Shown here piece after piece: positions 9,756-21,857 of a DNA stretch of 64,000 nucleotides (the first letter of the stretch is position 1; every line of letters begins with the position of its first letter). Made by a program: the position numbers and the translations under genes. A model generated the notes under the pieces. That model worked only from the letters and a program-made list of their open reading frames with translations, searched no databases and was not told the origin of the DNA. The stretch spans positions 19,111 to 83,110 of the forward strand of contig CDRNVI010000091.1 of assembly GCA_977017575.1 (NCBI GenBank). The letters run 5' to 3'. The stretch is from Paramoeba atlantica. Taxonomy: Eukaryota; Discosea.

Positions 9756-12158
9756 ATGGGAAAAGGCCGCGACAAACAAAAGCGGCGCGAAAAAAACAAC
9801 TTAGAAAAGGCACAACAGCGGCGCGCGCGCATCGCTTCCAAAGAAGCGAAGCATCAAATGAAACGTTCGGTCTTTGATCCAAGTGAGTCACATCACAACG
9901 ATCTCTGCTCCGAAGAGCTGGACGAGCGTCGACACGAGGCGCAGGAAGCGCAAACGTTCGCTCGCAAAGTACAACGCATGCTGACGCGCACACAGGAATC
10001 GGTCGGCAAGCTCTCTGCCGTCTCTTCCACATCCTCCGTGTTACGTGTCGTTCCCTGTGCTTTCCCCTCGGCTCGGGTCTCCGCAACTCTGACACCCTAT
10101 CGCAGCCGTGAAAACGATCACCTCGTGCTCTTTGGTGGGGAGTACTGGGATGGAAAGCGCACCTCCACCTACGACGACCTTTACGTGTATACCATTTCCA
10201 CCCAGGCCTGGTCTCAGGTACTTCAGGAGACGACAACGGGTCAAGGAGCGGTGAGCGCATTTCCCCCGCCTCGAAGTGCCCATCAGGCGGTGGTCTGTGA
10301 CACATTTTTGATTGTATTCGGTGGGGAGTTCACTTCCCCCAGCCAGAGCTGTTTCTTTCACTATGGCGACACCTGGCGCCTGGGTTGTGAAACGTCCCCT
10401 TCCGTATCCGCTTCCCATGGCAAAGCGGAAACCCCCACAGACTTCATTCGTTTTACGCAATGGGAGCCCATAGCATCGAAGGTTTCCAAATCTGGAAGTC
10501 AAAAAAGTGACAAAGCAACGGAATGCGATTCCTCCTCCACGATTTCACTTCCCCTTGTCCCACTCTCCTCCACACGACATGCCCCGTCCCCTCGCAGTGG
10601 CCACCGAATGGTCTCCTGGCCTTCCCAGGATGCCGTTGTGTTGTTTGGGGGTTTCTACGACCCCTCAAGCCTACAACCCGGGGCGAAGGCCAATGCTTTA
10701 CACTCCTCCCAGGACACCCCGCTGCAGTACCTGGATGACCTCTGGGTGCTGCTCGAGGCGAACGCCGCACGCCCACAATGGCGTGAGATTCATGTTGGGA
10801 CCTTCTCCGAGAGACCCTGCGCGCGCAGTGGTCATGGTCTCGCGCTGTACCAGGATGCGCTGTGGCTGTATGGTGGGTTTAGTCTAACCCCCCAGGGGGG
10901 TTCGGTGATGCACAGTGATTTATGGCAGTTCTCGCTTACGCTTGGGCGATGGCAAAGGATAAAGTGTGAGGGGACTCCTCCTTCCCCGCGTAGTGGCATG
11001 GCTGTGGCGCAGCATGAGGGGAAAATATATTTTTTTGGCGGTGTCCGAGACGGTGACAAAGAAATGTCCACGGATGATGCTTTGCACAACTCTGTAAATG
11101 CAGAAACCCAAGAAGATCCATACAGCAACGCAACTGTGGGCCATTTCTACAACGACTTACACGTCTTCGACTGCACTTCCCAAAAATTTTACGCACTACA
11201 CATTCCCGCCGATAGCAACATGAAACGAAGCGACCCCCACACAACACCCTCTCCCACAGAACCCCAAACCTCACCTTCTCCAACCTCCCCACCGCTCACC
11301 AACCTCCCTACCCCCCACACCCTCCCCTCCAACACCCCACCCCCCCTCTCCCACAACCCTTCCCCTTCTCCCCCACACCCACCCCTCAACCCCTCCACAG
11401 AAGTGTGGTCCCATATTTGTCTTCCTTCTTCTTCTTCTTCTTTTACTTCTTCTTCTATGCTCCCTTCGGCTGCTGCTGCCGCTGCGTCCTCTCCCCCCGT
11501 ACTCCCCTGTGGCCGCATGAACCCCATGGTGGCTGTGTCCACCGCCCTCTGCCCCCTCTCCCTCTCCCTCCTCCCACGGGAGCGCCCCGCCCGTCGCCCC
11601 ACCCTCTTCCTCCTCGGCGGGTCCCGGGAGCTCACCCCCACCCGGGAGCTCACCCTCTCGGACCTCTACGCCCTGGACCTGCGACGGGTGCGGGCGTACG
11701 CGTTGCTGGGGCGGATGGACCTCAGCGCCCAGCCGTGGTGGGGGGAAGAGGAGGGGGGAGGGGGGAATGGGGACGGGGGTACGGAGGACTGGGAGACCCA
11801 GGTGTCCCAGGGAGGGGGAGACCTGAGAGAGGGGAGGGGAAGGGGGACGGGGACGGGGAAAAGGGTGGGGCAGCCTGTGGGGGGTTGTGGGGGGGAGAAG
11901 GGGGGTGGGGGGAGGGAGGGGGTGGGGGTGGACCCGAGAAGGGGGGTAGAGGTAGGGGATGGGGGTGGGGAGGGTACGGGTTCTGTGGGATCTTGTGAAG
12001 ATTTTTCTTCTGTTGAAAGGAAGGAGGAGAGCCTTTCGGAGGAGGAGTCGGATGATTCCGAGGACTGTCCAAAACTTGTGGATGCAAATACTCCTAGTGC
12101 GCTAACCCTGGAGAATTTAAACCTGAAGGCGTCTCGTGAGAGGAGGTTTTTGCGCTAA
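9756..12158 (+). CDS. KLHDC4: KLHDC4/KEL3-like kelch-repeat protein
   Basis: An 800-residue protein. The highly basic N-terminus MGKGRDKQKRREKNN and the following coiled region match the start of KLHDC4/Kel3. Residues ~105-475 form a kelch beta-propeller: LVLFGGEYWDGKRTSTYDDLYVY, LIVFGGEF, AVVLFGGFYD, LWLYGGFS and IYFFGGVRDG mark blades, with typical 'PP.R..H' linkers. The tail (residues ~485-760) is low-complexity: Pro/Ser/Thr-rich, then Ser (TCT/TTC tract), then Gly-rich. A last kelch-like strand (LFLLGGSRELTPTRELTLSDLYALDL) sits between these tracts, so the propeller may be interrupted by the Pro/Ser insertion. Homologues are ~500-650 residues, so the excess is the tail. The coding strand flips from C-rich to G-rich near 11.7 kb. 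Confidence 0.85.
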   Translation: MGKGRDKQKRREKNNLEKAQQRRARIASKEAKHQMKRSVFDPSESHHNDLCSEELDERRHEAQEAQTFARKVQRMLTRTQESVGKLSAVSSTSSVLRVVPCAFPSARVSATLTPYRSRENDHLVLFGGEYWDGKRTSTYDDLYVYTISTQAWSQVLQETTTGQGAVSAFPPPRSAHQAVVCDTFLIVFGGEFTSPSQSCFFHYGDTWRLGCETSPSVSASHGKAETPTDFIRFTQWEPIASKVSKSGSQKSDKATECDSSSTISLPLVPLSSTRHAPSPRSGHRMVSWPSQDAVVLFGGFYDPSSLQPGAKANALHSSQDTPLQYLDDLWVLLEANAARPQWREIHVGTFSERPCARSGHGLALYQDALWLYGGFSLTPQGGSVMHSDLWQFSLTLGRWQRIKCEGTPPSPRSGMAVAQHEGKIYFFGGVRDGDKEMSTDDALHNSVNAETQEDPYSNATVGHFYNDLHVFDCTSQKFYALHIPADSNMKRSDPHTTPSPTEPQTSPSPTSPPLTNLPTPHTLPSNTPPPLSHNPSPSPPHPPLNPSTEVWSHICLPSSSSSFTSSSMLPSAAAAAASSPPVLPCGRMNPMVAVSTALCPLSLSLLPRERPARRPTLFLLGGSRELTPTRELTLSDLYALDLRRVRAYALLGRMDLSAQPWWGEEEGGGGNGDGGTEDWETQVSQGGGDLREGRGRGTGTGKRVGQPVGGCGGEKGGGGREGVGVDPRRGVEVGDGGGEGTGSVGSCEDFSSVERKEESLSEEESDDSEDCPKLVDANTPSALTLENLNLKASRERRFLR

Positions 12159-12274
12159 CGTTTTGGCAGGGTCGAAGGTTCCTTGTTTGGTGTTTTCTGG
12201 CTACTTTGACTCGTTCGAAATAAAAAAGAGTTACAAAAAAATAGTATGCTGTAATCCTTGGCTCAATGTTCACT

Positions 12275-12320
12275 TCACTCTTTTGTTTTCTCTTTTCGAT
12301 TGATATTTTTTTGTTGATAG
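12275..12320 (+). promoter_or_regulatory. probable trans-splice acceptor of the large gene
   Basis: A T/C-rich tract followed by TGATAG, with the AG at 12319-12320, only nine bases before the ATG of the next gene. This is the arrangement expected of a kinetoplastid spliced-leader acceptor site. The spliced leader itself is not in the window. Confidence 0.5.
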
Positions 12321-12329
12321 TTTATTCTG

Positions 12330-15300
12330 ATGAACCGCAGCAACGTGAAGTGGAGACTACTACATGAACGGTCCGGTTATGCTGTAACCTCTCAACCCAG
12401 GAACGCCCTTTTGTCTTCTGCCGTACATGAGAGCGTTTCGCTCACAGGGGAAAAGCACATTATTTCTAGGGTGCGAAGCTGTTTAAAACTTTCTCGGCCA
12501 CGCATTGGAAGAATGATGCATTCTTTCGGGGTTTTGCGAGTGACAACGATCCCTCTTTTTCTTGCTTCTGGGCTTAATTCAAGGCAAACATTCTTGTCTT
12601 CTTCACGTCACTGTTCCTCTCATGAAGAAGGTTTCGTTTCGAAGCCTAACACCGTGAGTTCTCATCCAGTAGGGGATGCTGAAAACTCCGGCGAGGATTC
12701 AGCGCAGGGCGAAGCGTCTCGGAAAGGAGAATGTGTAGATTGCGAAACTTCTATGGCAATGATCCGAACCATCTTACAGCATCTCACTCACGGGCTTCAA
12801 AATGAAATATGCGAGACGTCAATTTTGGGTTCAAAGATGAACGAATTGAATTTCCTTAAAGAAGATAAATCGTTTTCTGGTGATATGACAGCATCGGAAC
12901 CTTTGGTGGCAGTCCGCGTTCTGCAGTCACCTCATTCTGACTCAGAAGCGTTAAAAGAGTCGGGTAATAGCGATGATTCGTCCGCACGCACAGTACTTCT
13001 TCCACTGCGAAAACTCGCACACTACCTTCTATCTTGCGTCTCAAATGTTACTTTACAAGCAAGTCGAAAAGAAATTTCTGCTACCACCGCTTCCCTACTT
13101 TCACTGATTCACCAATTGGATCCTGCAACCCTTCTCGGACATGAAAACCTTTGTACCCTAATAGAAATATTGAATGACACGGACCACTTCATGCACGCAG
13201 TTTTACCTACCACAAGTGATCCTACGATCGATCAGGAACCGAGAATACTCTCCGCCTCTCGATCCGTATTACAAACGAATGGTGAGGGCTTCCGTGCCTT
13301 GTCGCGGCTACTCACCACGAAGGCCTACCATTTGCTAAAATCGCTTCGTGTTGTGGAACGATTCGCAGAGTGCTCCGTCACTCCGGCCTCTTCCTGGGTC
13401 CCTCTCAAACACATCACTGCAGCACATATCCAGGAAGCTAGTGTTTTCATACATACAATCCGTACGCTACGTCGCCCACAGCATAATAATTTGGCCTACA
13501 GTATGAAAATAAATGACGCTCGAGATCCGTGTAGCCTACCGGATTTCGTTAACGAAGCTAACTCAGTTGCACTGGCAAAGGTTCCGCAGTTCACGCAAAT
13601 AGATTTGCTCCACTCTGCTCTAGTGGAACGACATATGATCCCATTTCTGTTTGAGAAGACTCCTTCGAATACCGCTGCACGCTCGTTTGCATATTTTCGT
13701 GCTATCATTTCCGCCCAACTACTGTCACTCTATGCGCAGTTCCCAGAACTAGGGAAAACGTCTATCCCGCTGCTTCCAAAGTGTGTGCGCGTGGAGAACT
13801 TGGTCCTCATGCGAACGCAGTTACAGGAGAGAGGTCTGGTCAAATCTGGTCAAACGGAAGAGCCAACGCTTACCAGTCACACGCTCGTCAGTGCCATTTT
13901 TTTACAATACGCATCCAATTTGGACGTCACGGAGGTGGATGCCAGTATTCTTGAAATAGTTTGGTCTCATCTTCCGTCGTTGACTTTAGGACTGTCCCGT
14001 ACTTCGGAGATAGTAGTTCCAGAGACTCTCGCTTCATTGCTTGGGGTTTCCGCTTCGTCGTTGTCCGAAGCTGTTACAAGAGCAATGGGCAATATTGGTT
14101 CTCTGGCAACCCGCTTTGCCAAGCGTATCGTGAAGTCTAGCGATTTTCCATCCAGCAATACCCTTCCTATTGTTTTTTGGCATGTGACACAAACACTTGA
14201 AGAACTCTCCGGTAGCAAACTTTTTAAAGCGGTCAATCAATCGGAATCGGAATTAACCCCTTCTCAAAACATCTTCTCCGAAAGTTTTAAACCTTTTACT
14301 CAAACTTTGTGCCGGTTTCTGTTATCTCTAACGGTATCTCTGTCGCCCATCGCCAATTCTGAATGCCCTCAACCGTCCACGTGGTTCGGCGAGTCACGTA
14401 ATGCCCTCAATTCACTTGGGGTTTCACTTCACCCTTCTCAGAAGAGTGCAGAGCTCTTTCATGTCCACCCTTCTTTGCTACAATGTATTCGAAGTATGAC
14501 CAACCTGATACAATTTCAACCCTTCTTACAGGCACTAAACGTGAAACCTGAATCGGCATCGATTGTTCTGAAACAAACGTGCGCTCATCTAAAGCGTTAT
14601 TTAGGTTACGCAAACTCTTTGCATAAGTCAAGTTCCAATTTAGAATTCATAAAGCTTTCGACCCAGATTCTCGTATCTCTTGGAAAGGCGGGAGTATGGG
14701 TGAAAAAGAATTCCGCCGAGACTTTCGACGAACTCAGTCGTCCAATGGGTGAATTGGCAGAACATATTAGCAGCTGTCTCGCGGCATCAAGCTGTGCTAA
14801 ATGCTGGTGGGCAATGACAGACACTAATGCCGACTTTAAAATTATTCTAGGAGACTTAAGCAACGTGCTTCCTGAAATACAGTCGTTATTTCTTGGAAGC
14901 AAACATGTATTCCTAAAAGATTTACAGGAACATCTTGTTGTGAGCTCTGAACCGTCCGACGAGCATTCTTTGACGCTGAATCAGGTTCTGGAATCTTTCT
15001 CCACCGATGACGCAGATGCTACTAATGAGCTCCTAGAGAAACAGTGGGCTCAGCTTCAACCACAACTTACGATACCAATGGTTCTAAAATCGAACGCGGA
15101 GGACGTCTTCTCTCTGATCACTCGACTTCAAAAAATTCACCGTGCGTTAAGTGAGACAGATGAGGGATTTCAGTCTCTCTTCCAAGGGGTGTTTTGCATT
15201 TTTCTAAGGAAAAATTTTGGTGATGTGCTTCTCACTAGTCCCCCTGAGGTTGTTTCGGAGAGCCCCTCTTCGGAGCCCGTCCTGCATCAACTTGGACATT

Positions 15301-18300
15301 TGGTGGAACTTGGAGAGTGCTGTGTTCTTTTTAGAGACCGTTCGCGTTTTCTGCGCTTTATCCTCCCCCGTGTCCTCCGTGGAGTCTCGACCATCACACT
15401 ACCGCAGGTAGAGAGCGTGCTTCGTCAGCTCTACCAGCTCGGTATCACGGACGAGGACTTTGCTGGATGCAGCACTCAAGCGTTGCTCCCCGCCTGTCTC
15501 TCCCCTGAACTCACAGAGAATATTGCTGAGAAAACCCCACAGAGTTCGCTTGTGTCCTTTTCTTCCCTTTTACAAACGCAAACCACTCAAGAGTGTAACC
15601 TCGTGTTGTGTTCCCCTTCGCTCTATCCTGGGGTGGAAGACGTGTTTTGTCAACGACTGCTGGCACTAGGGCAAAGCCTTGGACCTTCCTCGGCGCTGGG
15701 TCTTCTACTCCATTTTTGTGCGGTGTTTCACAATCGCTTAAGTCTGCCTCGAGAACGTCTGGATGTGATTGCATTGGCTGCGCTGGAAGTCGTACGTCGT
15801 CCCACCGTGTTGGACACCGCACTTGGGGTTCTTCATGAGCGTTTGTGCGCGGCTCGGTTGGGAGAAGGGGGAAAGGTGTCTGCTTCCTCGTCTGGCGGGT
15901 CCACGTCCTCGTCTGATGCTCCCTCCTCACGTGAAAAGCCGCATCAACCGAACGCAGAATTAATTCCGGAGACGGAAGCGGAGTTAGCGACGATAGCGTA
16001 TGCCAACCCTCCACGAGCGACGCTTTATGTGTTGTGTCGCGCCGCACTGTCTGATCCTACTGCACTTGCAGAACCCTTTACGGATCAAAACAGTGAAGGG
16101 ATAGAAGATAACGACACGAATTCTGCGGGTATTGCACTCTCCGAGTCTCAACTTCGGATTTTAAAAGTGGTGGAATGCGTAACACACTTCTACGTGCGTA
16201 CGGATAAGAGTCTTCTCGAAGCATTGGTGGTGAACCTCGGGGAGAGTCTGGAGGGGCTGGTCGCGGCAAGAAGGTTGGAGGCATCGTCCTTGGAAAACGC
16301 TCACAGCAAGTTTGTTCCTGCTTTGCGATGGGTACTGACTACGCTGCACGCTGTAACTCACGTCGACACCTCCGCATCTCTGCACTCCATAGCGCTCCCT
16401 GAGGACATTCCCAGTACCACTTGGATTGGATGGAACTACAGCCTCTATTCTCGAGCGCAATCTCTTCTTCCCTCTGATCTACGCGCGAGACTCCTTGGGG
16501 CGGTTCTACCTTCCCTCGCGAAGGTACTCGTGGAATTTCCTCCCAAAGACACGCACTTCGCGATAGAGACCTTGACCTCTCGTGAGTGGGTGATGCTGTG
16601 TGTGCTGCTAAACTCATACAACCCATGGGAGGCGCTTCCCACTAGAGCATCCTCGGACGACGCTCTATCAGTTTCATTACACACCTCACTGGGCCCCGTG
16701 GAGATGAGTCACTTAGCCGAGGCCACGGCGCGGAGTCTTTCTGCGTTACTTGATCGCGGCACCCAACTCACCGGAGACTCCTCCCACACCCTTTCCCACC
16801 TCCACTTTGAGCTCTCCCAGCTCGTTCAGCTCAACCCCTATCTGGCACACTCCATCCTGTACGCTCAACCCACAGGGGCTACCCAACCCGCCCACGGTGC
16901 CCCCACAACCGCGCCCTCGCTCCTCTCTTGGGCACTCTTCCTCCGAGCTCTCGGACCCTTCTACAAACCCCTCAGCAACCCTTCCTCCATTCAACCCTCC
17001 AAGCCCTTTACCAACGTGTTTCCATCCCCCCCTCCCGAGTCTTCTTCTTCCCTCTCCGCCATCGTCTCCCCGGATTTTCTGGTACGGCAACTCTGCCACC
17101 TCTCCCACCCTCCACCGGTACTCCTGGAGGTCGCCGCGCTGCTGCGTCAGGCGGTTTACGAAGTCCCCCCTCCTGTGTTACTCCACCTCGCCGCGGCACT
17201 CACCCACACAGCGCTGGAGCAACACGCCCCCGCCCTCAGCCCCTCCGGGGAGTGTCCCCAGCCGAGGAGAAAAGAAACAGAGGTGCTGGGCCGCACGGCG
17301 GGGTCAGAGGGAATGGCAAGCCCAACCGGGTCAAAGGATTCCGGGGAGACGGCATCCCGGGAGGGGCAGCTCATGGAAGAGCGATCTCCGACACAGTCCA
17401 TGTTTCGCTCTCTCACCTCCGTGGCGCTGGGTAAAACTGCGCAAGAGGATGTGCCTAAGACTGGACAATTCGCCTTTCTTGCGGGCACCGCACTGGGGTT
17501 ACTCCAGCCCGGGTCTCGTGCCACCACGCTGTTCTCGGCGTTCCTGGAGGACTGGCTTGATGTGTTTGCTTCGGTAATCGAGCCCCACCTGGAGGAACTC
17601 ACCGCAGGGGAGTTTGTCGTCTTTTTACGTGTGATGACGAGTGCACGGATGAGTGACAAGGAGTCGCTCCTTCACGCTGCTGTGAAAAGTGTGAAACGGC
17701 GGTGCCCGACGCACTACGGAGACTATTTCAGGAGAGGTTTCACTTCCAAAGACACCATTCCGGTACGACGGTACACACTTATTCCCTCGGAGCTCATTGA
17801 CGTGTTAAAGTGTCTCACAGAGTTGCGTCAGGAGTGTCATGGTTTGCTACAGACCGCACTGCCAGCGTTACGGGTGGCACTGCGACTGTCCGTTCCTTCC
17901 GAGAACAGAACGAATGTGGGCGGCGGTCCACCGTACTACGCAGCCCCCGCCCTCACCGCGCTCTCCCTGCATAACCTTGAGAGTTTGCTCTTTGTCGCGC
18001 ACTGTGCCTCGCTGCGGGATGTCTCTCTTCTGGTCACAGTGATTACCCGTGTAGGAGAGTGGCTCCAAGCTGGGGTCCCGATTGCACCTCGTCAAATTAC
18101 CTACACCCTCTGTTTGCTCGCGAGTAATGCCTCGCTACTGGCCGCATTTACGCGAAAAGTACGTGAACAATCCAACGACCCAACCCCCTCGGAAAACGAA
18201 CCCCACGAGGACGAAAAACAACCCCAGCCCGTCTCCACCCCCCTCACCCCCGAGCAACCCTACCACCCCGACGGCACCCTCGCCCCCCACCTCGCCTCCC

Positions 18301-19484
18301 AGGCCCTCCACAACCTCCAAGGCGCCATCCTCGACCTCCTGGAGTGGCTCACCGACATCGCGGACTCCCTCCAAGCCGACGAGTCCGTCCTCCTCCTCGA
18401 CGCCCTGGCCCGGCTCAGCAAAGGCATCGCCACCCTCCTCCACCTCCCCTCCCCCGCGGAGTCCACCCAGGTCATCCAAACCGCCGTCGAGGCCGTGCTG
18501 CGTCGTGTCGAGGCCCTTCTCCCCGTCCTCCCCCCCGCCCCCCTCTCCGCGATCTGCGCCGCCCTCTCCCGGCTCCACCCCCTAAGGTACGAATCCACCC
18601 TGGCCGCCCTCGCGGACCGCATCCTGGAACACCCCGAGGGCTTCGTCCGCGGGCACGACATCGTGCGCGTCCTGCACGCCTTTGGGCGGCTCCGGGTCCC
18701 CCACAAGGGGCTCTTCGCCGTCCTCGCGGACCGGCTGAGGCTGCGCGCGACCCGGGCCTCGTTGAGCCCCACCGACGCGGTGCTCGCGATCCAGGCCTTC
18801 GGGGAGGCCCGGCACCTGGATGAGCCCCGGGTCCGGGAGCTCGCCTCGGCGTGTGTGGGGGAGAGGGGGCGGCTGGGGCACGTGGACGTGTTGGTGGCAC
18901 TGACCGCGATGGCCAAGCTGCGGGTGCACCATGAGGGGTTCTTTCGGGCCATGGCGGAGAGGGTGGTGGAGCTGGTTCAGGAGTTCAGTCTGCCGCAGCT
19001 GGCACTGCTGTTGCACGCGTTCGCGAGGATGAATCTGACGCATGGGGAGATGGTGGCGGCGGTGATGGGGAGGATTACGGAGGAGATGGAGGAGATTGAT
19101 GGGAAGACGACGGCGAATGTGTTGGTGAGTCTGGGGGAGATTGAGTATGCAAGGATAGAGGTGTGGACGGCGTTGGCGGATCATATTAGTTCGTCCCCGG
19201 CGAACACCGCGACGTTGACGGTGCGGAATGTGGAGGATTTGTGTACGCTGTGTCAGCGCACGAACTGGTGCCACGAACCGCTGTTGATGAGTCTCGCAGA
19301 GCACTTGGCGAACCTTGCGGAGAATCAGCCGGAGAGCTCCTCGGGGTTGTCGAATATCGTATCCCCGGCGGTGGCGCGGCTGTTGCTCGACACGTTGGGC
19401 ATATTCTTGCTGAATCATCCCCACGCGCGTAAGGTGCTGTCCCCGCTGGCCAGTGCGGCCTCGTTAGAGAACAAGGGATTATGA
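12330..19484 (+). CDS. very large probable mitochondrial helical-repeat protein (FASTK/OPR-like C-terminus)
   Basis: A 2384-residue uninterrupted frame. The N-terminal ~85 residues are basic and Ser/Arg-rich ([17 protein letters not shown]...), consistent with mitochondrial import. A second ATG at the MMHSF position could be the true start. The body is alpha-helical without recognised catalytic motifs. The last ~450 residues contain several degenerate ~37-residue helical repeats ([11 protein letters not shown]..., [55 protein letters not shown]). These resemble the FAST-kinase-like/OPR helical repeats that bind organellar RNA. Kinetoplastid mitochondria use many such proteins in RNA editing, polyadenylation and ribosome assembly. 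No terminal RAP domain is evident. A Ser/Glu-rich insert lies near residues 1185-1215. The segment from ~18.1 to 19.25 kb is extremely GC-rich. Function is inference. Confidence 0.7.
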   Translation: MNRSNVKWRLLHERSGYAVTSQPRNALLSSAVHESVSLTGEKHIISRVRSCLKLSRPRIGRMMHSFGVLRVTTIPLFLASGLNSRQTFLSSSRHCSSHEEGFVSKPNTVSSHPVGDAENSGEDSAQGEASRKGECVDCETSMAMIRTILQHLTHGLQNEICETSILGSKMNELNFLKEDKSFSGDMTASEPLVAVRVLQSPHSDSEALKESGNSDDSSARTVLLPLRKLAHYLLSCVSNVTLQASRKEISATTASLLSLIHQLDPATLLGHENLCTLIEILNDTDHFMHAVLPTTSDPTIDQEPRILSASRSVLQTNGEGFRALSRLLTTKAYHLLKSLRVVERFAECSVTPASSWVPLKHITAAHIQEASVFIHTIRTLRRPQHNNLAYSMKINDARDPCSLPDFVNEANSVALAKVPQFTQIDLLHSALVERHMIPFLFEKTPSNTAARSFAYFRAIISAQLLSLYAQFPELGKTSIPLLPKCVRVENLVLMRTQLQERGLVKSGQTEEPTLTSHTLVSAIFLQYASNLDVTEVDASILEIVWSHLPSLTLGLSRTSEIVVPETLASLLGVSASSLSEAVTRAMGNIGSLATRFAKRIVKSSDFPSSNTLPIVFWHVTQTLEELSGSKLFKAVNQSESELTPSQNIFSESFKPFTQTLCRFLLSLTVSLSPIANSECPQPSTWFGESRNALNSLGVSLHPSQKSAELFHVHPSLLQCIRSMTNLIQFQPFLQALNVKPESASIVLKQTCAHLKRYLGYANSLHKSSSNLEFIKLSTQILVSLGKAGVWVKKNSAETFDELSRPMGELAEHISSCLAASSCAKCWWAMTDTNADFKIILGDLSNVLPEIQSLFLGSKHVFLKDLQEHLVVSSEPSDEHSLTLNQVLESFSTDDADATNELLEKQWAQLQPQLTIPMVLKSNAEDVFSLITRLQKIHRALSETDEGFQSLFQGVFCIFLRKNFGDVLLTSPPEVVSESPSSEPVLHQLGHLVELGECCVLFRDRSRFLRFILPRVLRGVSTITLPQVESVLRQLYQLGITDEDFAGCSTQALLPACLSPELTENIAEKTPQSSLVSFSSLLQTQTTQECNLVLCSPSLYPGVEDVFCQRLLALGQSLGPSSALGLLLHFCAVFHNRLSLPRERLDVIALAALEVVRRPTVLDTALGVLHERLCAARLGEGGKVSASSSGGSTSSSDAPSSREKPHQPNAELIPETEAELATIAYANPPRATLYVLCRAALSDPTALAEPFTDQNSEGIEDNDTNSAGIALSESQLRILKVVECVTHFYVRTDKSLLEALVVNLGESLEGLVAARRLEASSLENAHSKFVPALRWVLTTLHAVTHVDTSASLHSIALPEDIPSTTWIGWNYSLYSRAQSLLPSDLRARLLGAVLPSLAKVLVEFPPKDTHFAIETLTSREWVMLCVLLNSYNPWEALPTRASSDDALSVSLHTSLGPVEMSHLAEATARSLSALLDRGTQLTGDSSHTLSHLHFELSQLVQLNPYLAHSILYAQPTGATQPAHGAPTTAPSLLSWALFLRALGPFYKPLSNPSSIQPSKPFTNVFPSPPPESSSSLSAIVSPDFLVRQLCHLSHPPPVLLEVAALLRQAVYEVPPPVLLHLAAALTHTALEQHAPALSPSGECPQPRRKETEVLGRTAGSEGMASPTGSKDSGETASREGQLMEERSPTQSMFRSLTSVALGKTAQEDVPKTGQFAFLAGTALGLLQPGSRATTLFSAFLEDWLDVFASVIEPHLEELTAGEFVVFLRVMTSARMSDKESLLHAAVKSVKRRCPTHYGDYFRRGFTSKDTIPVRRYTLIPSELIDVLKCLTELRQECHGLLQTALPALRVALRLSVPSENRTNVGGGPPYYAAPALTALSLHNLESLLFVAHCASLRDVSLLVTVITRVGEWLQAGVPIAPRQITYTLCLLASNASLLAAFTRKVREQSNDPTPSENEPHEDEKQPQPVSTPLTPEQPYHPDGTLAPHLASQALHNLQGAILDLLEWLTDIADSLQADESVLLLDALARLSKGIATLLHLPSPAESTQVIQTAVEAVLRRVEALLPVLPPAPLSAICAALSRLHPLRYESTLAALADRILEHPEGFVRGHDIVRVLHAFGRLRVPHKGLFAVLADRLRLRATRASLSPTDAVLAIQAFGEARHLDEPRVRELASACVGERGRLGHVDVLVALTAMAKLRVHHEGFFRAMAERVVELVQEFSLPQLALLLHAFARMNLTHGEMVAAVMGRITEEMEEIDGKTTANVLVSLGEIEYARIEVWTALADHISSSPANTATLTVRNVEDLCTLCQRTNWCHEPLLMSLAEHLANLAENQPESSSGLSNIVSPAVARLLLDTLGIFLLNHPHARKVLSPLASAASLENKGL

Positions 19485-19767
19485 GTGTAAGAAAAGTGTT
19501 ATACGGTGTACACGGGTTAGTTTCAAAAATAAATGGAATGAAAAGAGAGTAAGAGGAGCGAATGTTGTCTATTAACTTTACTAACTAATCACTACTTAAA
19601 GTTTACTACGAGTGTACTTACTATGCTCAATCTTCGTCGCTTAAAGGGGGTGTACGAATTTAAATTGTGCATCTTTATTTGTGGAAGTGTTTCACGCGAA
19701 AATTATTTTATTCCCCCACAGACTTTTTTTAAAGTTTTTACACTGTTTTGAGCATCCTATAACCCGT
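19485..19767. other. intergenic, no gene seen
   Basis: AT-rich spacer between the large gene and the LRR gene. The downstream frame is open through part of it but has no ATG before 19768. Confidence 0.4.
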
Positions 19768-20613
19768 ATGTCAGACAATCAAACTGTGGGAAAGCATCAA
19801 CAGGATGTAAGGAGTACATCTGCTCAAAGTTTCAGTAGTCGTCGCGGAAAAGTTTCTCGAGCATCTTTTCCTCCGGAAATAGAACTTTTTCGATTTATAG
19901 AGGGCTTGACGAATACAGATCCAACTTGGAATGCATCGACGCCTGCTTGCAAATGGTCTGGAATACGTTGCTGTGATCCAACTCGACCACAGGACGTCAC
20001 AGACATCGTATGGCAGCGACTTGAGCTTTGCGGGACTCCAAATTGGAAGTATTTACCCGAATCCGTGCTTTTTCTGAACTTGTTTCGAAATGCTTTGACG
20101 GGTAACTTACCGCTTAACGTTCTCCCTAGAAATCTTGGGATTCTGTGTTGTGGTGAAAATGAACTCAATGGTGCTTTTGAAGTAGAGCACATGCCGGATC
20201 TCATGGTTCAAGCGTATTTGTTTATAAACAATTTATGTGGGACTCTGGACCTCTCTCTTTTCCCTTCAAGTCTTGAAAACCTTTCGCTATCTCAAAACCA
20301 TTTGTTCGGGCCTCTCGATTTTTCTTTGTTAGCAACGAACCTCATAGAGCTAAACTTATCTATCAACAAGTTTACGGGGACTATTGATCTAGGTCATCTC
20401 CCCTCATCCTTGGTTTCTCTCTATTTGGACAATAATCGCTTTGTGAGTATAAAGGGGCTAAATTCATTGCCCGAAGCCATGGTTGTTTTGCACCTGGCAT
20501 ACAATGAGGATCTTAAGGGGGAATTTCGTATCTCATCGTTGCCTTTATCTCTTCGTCGCCTTACAGACACAAATTTTGACATACGTGAGACACAAGTAAC
20601 GTACTTGCCTTAA
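19768..20613 (+). CDS. LRR protein, family member C
   Basis: A 281-residue LRR protein with the family layout. The N-terminal signature is RGKVSRASFPPEIELFRFI and the cap CKWSGIRCC. About six repeats follow the pattern 'LPxNLxxLxLxxNxFxGTIDLxxLP' (SLENLSLSQNHLFGPLDFSLL, NLIELNLSINKFTGTIDLGHL). The C-cap is LAYNEDLKGEF...LP..L..L.D-T-N. The first in-frame ATG is used. The N-terminus before the signature is polar (Gln/Ser-rich), not a signal peptide. It sits directly upstream of the YVH1-type gene in the same orientation. Confidence 0.85.
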   Translation: MSDNQTVGKHQQDVRSTSAQSFSSRRGKVSRASFPPEIELFRFIEGLTNTDPTWNASTPACKWSGIRCCDPTRPQDVTDIVWQRLELCGTPNWKYLPESVLFLNLFRNALTGNLPLNVLPRNLGILCCGENELNGAFEVEHMPDLMVQAYLFINNLCGTLDLSLFPSSLENLSLSQNHLFGPLDFSLLATNLIELNLSINKFTGTIDLGHLPSSLVSLYLDNNRFVSIKGLNSLPEAMVVLHLAYNEDLKGEFRISSLPLSLRRLTDTNFDIRETQVTYLP

Positions 20614-20763
20614 ATGTGAGAAGACTTTTAAAGGACAGCGTGGTCTTTTTGGTGCTCTTCATGTAAATAGTGAAGTTTTCGGTTCAATCTTGTGCCATCC
20701 TGCACACTTGTACTCATGCACTTTTTGTTTTTTTGCGGTAGCTGTATACAAGAAAGCAATTTA

Positions 20764-21465
20764 ATGAGTCGCATAGCAAGTGAAGTTCCGTGTGAGACAG
20801 AGAATGGCGATTTTCAAACGCATGAAAATAATTCTGAGTATTGTTGTCGAGTATGTGGCTTTATTCTTTTTACAGAGACACAAGTCGCCTCTCATTCTTA
20901 CACGTACTGTACAAAGCCACGCTCTTACACTCTGTCGAGCGAAAATAATGAGCGATTTGTTCAGTCCTCTTCTCAACCTAAAGCATTTCGACATAAACAC
21001 TATCATCAAGCCCGTGAGTACTCACCAAACTGTAGTTCCATCTTTATTTCATGGAATAATTCTCACGATGAACCTCCCCGTGCATCAGAAGACCTCCAAA
21101 TTCAGTCGGACACAGAAACAAATGGATCGACTACCGTTTCTTCAAGCAGAAACTCGGTTTTCGGTGCACCAGAAAGTGAGAACTGCGCAAATTTAGAGCC
21201 TTCAGCAATTCTTTCTTGGGTGCGAAATTACGTACACGCGCGTACCTTGAATGGACAACTTATGGGTGATTTGTACTGTCCGTCTTCAGCATGCAACTTA
21301 ATTGTCCCTACTAAAGCCGATGTAAAAAATGGACAACCAGCGCGCTCTTCCGCAGTTAAGGTGGGAAGGTACAATTTATGTGGCGCACAATGCTCCTGTG
21401 GATACTGGGTGTGTCCTGCCGTCCAGTTTACGCGCTCTCGAATTGAAAAGCGCTGCGTCACGTAG
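20764..21465 (+). CDS. YVH1/DUSP12-type C-terminal zinc domain protein without phosphatase domain
   Basis: A 233-residue protein matching only the zinc-binding C-terminal half of the dual-specificity phosphatase YVH1/DUSP12. The first half-site is CCRVCGFIL (residue ~27). SIFISW follows, like the 'C.siFiE...W' segment. Then come LYCPSSACN and the strongly conserved GRYNLCGAQCSCGYWVCPAVQF-type block with the trailing SRIE. The H-C-x5-R phosphatase loop and its domain are absent. In yeast the zinc domain alone supports Yvh1's role in releasing Mrt4 from pre-60S ribosomes, so a ribosome-assembly role is plausible. The middle (residues 60-150) is Ser-rich. A start at the ATG at 20716 would add a hydrophobic 16-residue leader. 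I prefer 20764. Confidence 0.75.
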   Translation: MSRIASEVPCETENGDFQTHENNSEYCCRVCGFILFTETQVASHSYTYCTKPRSYTLSSENNERFVQSSSQPKAFRHKHYHQAREYSPNCSSIFISWNNSHDEPPRASEDLQIQSDTETNGSTTVSSSRNSVFGAPESENCANLEPSAILSWVRNYVHARTLNGQLMGDLYCPSSACNLIVPTKADVKNGQPARSSAVKVGRYNLCGAQCSCGYWVCPAVQFTRSRIEKRCVT

Positions 21466-21857
21466 GTGCTACAGTGGAGAGACTAGCGTTCTCCTGTATA
21501 TACAATGTTGCGCGTGGAAAAATCAGACCGTCGGTCAACGAACGAGTCGTTTTATAGAACCTGCACAGCAAGAACTCTTTCCTGGGAGAACGTCATGTAT
21601 TGTGACACAGGCCTGTTTCGTGTCGCTTGTGTTGACAAAAACAACTCTCTTCAACTCTTTTAATCCGCAACCCATGAAGTTCGTTAATCGAACGTCGGCT
21701 CCAGCGCCTCAAATACTGGACTTTCCTTCGTTTTTCCTCTTCGTTGTATATTCTTCCTTTTCATCGCCATTTCCCTTTCTTTTCTCTCGCACTCCACTAT
21801 TCAACTCTCCTTCCTCCCACCTTTCCACACCCTCTCCCCTTCCCCCTCCCCTACCCC
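21466..21857. other. intergenic, ending in a long C/T-rich tract
   Basis: No gene recognised. From about 21720 the plus strand is strongly pyrimidine-rich, up to and beyond the ATG at 21858. This may act in trans-splicing or in the leader of the next mRNA. Confidence 0.45.
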
